A stretch of 6,281 nt of DNA from an uncultured Pleurocapsa sp. (lineage in GTDB: Bacteria > Cyanobacteriota > Cyanobacteriia > Cyanobacteriales > Xenococcaceae), in NCBI GenBank assembly GCA_937884735.1, contig CAKZYI010000460.1, positions 1-6,281 of the forward strand, written 5' to 3'. The translations under genes were made by a program, and so were the position numbers. Under the pieces are notes generated by a model. The model was not told the origin of the DNA. It ran no database searches and saw nothing but the letters and a program-made list of their open reading frames with translations. Positions 5,541-6,281 of this stretch are shown piece after piece (position 1 is the stretch's first letter; each line of letters begins with the position of its first letter).

Positions 5541-5993
5541 TTAAGGTTTACTAAAAGTTGCCAACAAGAGTAAAACTACTCCAATATTGATAGAGATATC
5601 TGCAATATTAAACACGGGAAAATTAATTAAGCGAAAATCCAAAAAATCTACTACATAGCCAAACAAAAAGCGATCGATGCCGTTTCCTACAGCACCCGCT
5701 AAAATAAATCCATATCCCAATTGCTCTGACAAACTAAGCCTAGGACTATACCAAACAAAAATTATTAATAACAGACTAACTATTAAAGAAACCCAGCGTA
5801 ATATTTCTACCAGTCCGCTAAATACGCTAAATGCCGCACCAGTATTAATTACGTAAGTAAAGTGAAATACTCCTTCCCAAATAGGAAAAGTACTATTAAT
5901 CTCGGCAAATTTTTGCACTACCAAAATCTTAGATATTTGGTCAAAGAATATACCTGCAATTGCCACTAACCAGAAAATTCGATTGCGCTTCAT
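5541..5993 (-). CDS. lspA: Lipoprotein signal peptidase (signal peptidase II)
   Basis: This is a 150-residue inner-membrane aspartic protease that removes the signal peptide from prolipoproteins after lipidation. Numbered from the chosen start, four hydrophobic segments lie near 6-22, 66-82, 92-107 and 130-147. Family motifs are present: FFDQISK (D18), NTGAAFS (N50), GAVGNGIDR with catalytic D107, VVDFLDF (D116) and FNIADISINIG with catalytic D132. Length is slightly short but complete. I chose ATG 5993 (MKRNRIFWLVA) because family members typically start this close to the first membrane segment, and a GAG lies 10 bases upstream. An in-frame ATG at 6008 would add MRNKL and cannot be excluded. 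It is divergent from typA and convergent with the GH57 gene; the GH57 terminator separates them. Confidence 0.93.
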   Translation of the reverse strand: MKRNRIFWLVAIAGIFFDQISKILVVQKFAEINSTFPIWEGVFHFTYVINTGAAFSVFSGLVEILRWVSLIVSLLLIIFVWYSPRLSLSEQLGYGFILAGAVGNGIDRFLFGYVVDFLDFRLINFPVFNIADISINIGVVLLLLATFSKP

Positions 5994-6041
5994 TAATTTG
6001 TTTCTCATAACATCTAAATATCAATAAAAACAGAACTGAGT

Positions 6042-6047
6042 TATAAT
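6042..6047 (+). promoter_or_regulatory. Consensus -10 box upstream of typA
   Basis: TATAAT lies 49 bp before the typA start codon, in the short divergent spacer with lspA. The region about 17 bp upstream (near TATCAA) is a poor -35, and no extended -10 TG is present. A perfect -10 hexamer in this position is suggestive but weak evidence alone. Confidence 0.35.
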
Positions 6048-6096
6048 TGTTAAGAAATTTTGAGCTAACGACACAAAAGTCTATAGACCAATCCTT

Positions 6097-6281
6097 ATGT
6101 CTCTTCCTATTCGCAACATTGCAATTATTGCCCACGTCGATCATGGTAAAACGACTCTCGTAGATGCACAACTCAAACAAACGGGGATTTTCCGCGAAGG
6201 AGAAGATGTACCAGATTGCGTCATGGACTCCAAAGACCTCGAACGAGAGCGAGGACTCACTATATTGTCCAAGAATACAGC
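6097..6281 (+). CDS. typA: TypA/BipA ribosome-associated translational GTPase (partial, N-terminus only)
   Basis: The first 61 codons are present and the frame continues beyond the right edge. After MSLPIRNIAIIAHVDHGKTT comes the P-loop AHVDHGKT (residues 12-19), then LVDAQLKQTGIF and the switch I block MDSKDLERERGLTILSKNT with the conserved threonine T54. MDSxDLERERGxTILSKNT identifies TypA/BipA rather than EF-G, LepA or EF-Tu. The family binds ribosomes in the GTP form and helps ribosome assembly and stress adaptation. The start agrees with the family N-terminus; no Shine-Dalgarno is seen before the ATG. It is divergent from lspA. Confidence 0.95.
   Translation, partial: MSLPIRNIAIIAHVDHGKTTLVDAQLKQTGIFREGEDVPDCVMDSKDLERERGLTILSKNT

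Noticed and set aside
5941..6180. 79-codon open frame on the - strand
   Set aside because: It overlaps the lspA start in another frame and runs antisense to the start of typA; both real genes are unambiguous.

Overview
The window looks like chromosomal DNA from a low-GC (AT-rich) cyanobacterium. The evidence is a KaiB-domain histidine kinase of the SasA type, a Ycf35 (DUF1257) protein beside a DUF2997 protein and a [4Fe-4S] ferredoxin, a cyanobacterial GH57 enzyme, and one copy of the cyanobacterial HIP1 octamer GCGATCGC. A unicellular or baeocyte-forming lineage is my guess. No rRNA, tRNA, CRISPR array, phage gene or transposase gene was seen.

Layout. 1-735 (-) is the N-terminal part of a saccharopine-dehydrogenase-like oxidoreductase that runs off the left edge. 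736-1115 is an AT-rich intergenic stretch between divergent genes, with an inverted repeat and a weak Fur-like site. 1116-2211 (+) is a three-gene operon: DUF2997 protein, Ycf35 and ferredoxin, with the last two overlapping as TAATG. A terminator with a U tract lies at 2243-2279, where the operon meets the convergent sasA. sasA occupies 2274-3455 (-) and starts with GTG. After a 283-bp divergent spacer, a GH57 glucan branching-type enzyme occupies 3739-5328 (+). The next 212 bp hold a MITE-like ~100-bp imperfect inverted repeat enclosing TTGCTAC heptamers, then a strong intrinsic terminator. lspA (signal peptidase II) follows on the - strand at 5541-5993. Divergent from it, the first 61 codons of typA/bipA reach the right edge.

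How the genes relate. SasA takes the KaiC clock state and passes it to the response regulator RpaA. The divergent neighbour is a glucan branching-type enzyme, and glycogen turnover is a known circadian output in cyanobacteria, so sharing a promoter region is suggestive but unproven. The DUF2997-ycf35-ferredoxin operon is the most interesting unit: two small soluble proteins of unknown biochemistry tied to a single-cluster ferredoxin that carries a duplicated N-terminal motif and a basic tail. lspA and typA are ordinary housekeeping genes.
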